A program made the translations under genes and the position numbers. Positions 63,552-64,000 of a stretch of DNA of 64,000 nucleotides are shown in pieces. The first letter of the stretch is position 1, and the number at the start of each line of letters is the position of its first letter. Source of the stretch: Bradyrhizobium sp. 199 (GTDB lineage Bacteria > Pseudomonadota > Alphaproteobacteria > Rhizobiales > Xanthobacteraceae); assembly GCF_023073355.1 (NCBI RefSeq), contig NZ_JADPJI010000002.1, positions 620,001 through 684,000 of the forward strand, in the 5' to 3' direction. The notes beneath the pieces are model-generated. The model was not told the origin of the DNA, ran no database searches, and saw only the letters and a list, made by a program, of their open reading frames with translations.

Positions 63552-64000
63552 ATGAAGGCCGCCGTCCTCTACGAAGTCAACCAGCCGCTGGTCATCGAGG
63601 ATGTCAGCCTGCCGAAGCCGGGGCCACGCGAAGTGCTGATCCGCACGGCGGTCGCCGGGCTCTGTCATTCCGACCTGCACTTCATGGAAGGGCTCTACCC
63701 GCATCCGCTGCCGGCGGTGCTCGGCCACGAGTCAGCCGGCATCGTCGAGCAGGTCGGCTCCGACGTCACTTACGTCAAGCCGGGCGACCATGTCGTGACT
63801 TGCCTTTCGGTCTTTTGCGGCACTTGCGACAACTGCACCACGGGCCGTACTGTGCTCTGCACCGACACCACCGTGAAGTTGCTGCCGGGCGTCTCCAACC
63901 GGATGCAATGGTCGAGGCCCGAGAAGCTGCACCAGTTCCTCAATCTCTCGTCCTTCGCCGAGCAGATGCTCGTGCACGAAAATGCGATCGTCAAAATCCG
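63552..64000 (+). CDS. Zinc-dependent alcohol dehydrogenase, 5' part (cut by window end)
   Basis: The first 149 codons are present: MDR-family zinc dehydrogenase with the catalytic-zinc pattern AGLCHSDLHF and GHESAGIV (about 37-46 and 64-71), and the structural-zinc CxxCxxCxxxxxxxC set (CGTCDNCTTGRTVLC, about 90-104). Probably oxidises an alcohol or aldehyde-derived substrate; the NAD domain is beyond the window. Confidence 0.88.
   Translation, partial: MKAAVLYEVNQPLVIEDVSLPKPGPREVLIRTAVAGLCHSDLHFMEGLYPHPLPAVLGHESAGIVEQVGSDVTYVKPGDHVVTCLSVFCGTCDNCTTGRTVLCTDTTVKLLPGVSNRMQWSRPEKLHQFLNLSSFAEQMLVHENAIVKI

Overview
The window looks like a chromosomal stretch of a Bradyrhizobium-type alphaproteobacterium. 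This is an inference from gene content and texture: uniformly high GC, an NdvA-type cyclic glucan exporter, a liv-type uptake operon, many CoA-thioester enzymes, and dispersed palindromic repeats of the kind that litter Bradyrhizobium genomes. No tRNA, rRNA, CRISPR array, integrase or intact insertion sequence was seen.

Layout. 1-8.4 kb: a D,D-carboxypeptidase (3' end outside the window), NdvA, an orphan solute-binding protein, a small secreted protein, a second HisE-like protein, a DedA protein, a lipoprotein-like protein and aspartate ammonia-lyase. 8.6-13.5 kb: two nitronate monooxygenase-like proteins around a thioesterase and an acyl-CoA synthetase, plus a 32-residue membrane protein. 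13.6-26.9 kb: small envelope proteins, a winged-helix/TPR regulator, a PcaB-like lyase, an M29 aminopeptidase, a SUKH-like protein, a cupin, an amidohydrolase, a metallo-beta-lactamase-like protein and an ABC-2 exporter. 27.2-34 kb: a livHMGF-ligase-livK operon in which an AMP-binding acid:CoA ligase lies between the ATPase and binding-protein genes. 34.1-52.2 kb: an envelope and adhesion region (below). 52.2-64 kb: AMP nucleosidase, PncC, two amidohydrolases with a Rieske protein, a LysR regulator, DUF1127, a GNAT enzyme and a CoA-metabolism cluster, ending in a zinc alcohol dehydrogenase cut by the window edge.

The most interesting region is 35.3-52.2 kb. A LapG-like periplasmic cysteine protease gene is divergent from a 2176-residue FecR/VCBS/LamG adhesin with a type-I-secretion-like C-terminus. 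Directly behind the adhesin is a CHASE2 adenylate cyclase, and 6 kb further on is a type I secretion ATPase/adaptor pair. The parts suggest a regulated surface adhesin: made, exported by the type I system, possibly released by the protease, and sensed or tuned through cAMP. No LapD-type c-di-GMP receptor and no TolC are in the window. Between cyclase and exporter lies a decayed oligopeptide ABC transporter (oppF, oppD and binding-protein remnants) in which an intact AtzG-like/amidase gene pair has survived.

Several enzymes appear by eye to lack family catalytic residues: NMO 2 (His to Gln), an SDR (Tyr to Phe), a crotonase (both Glu lost) and an MBL-fold protein (metal ligands lost).
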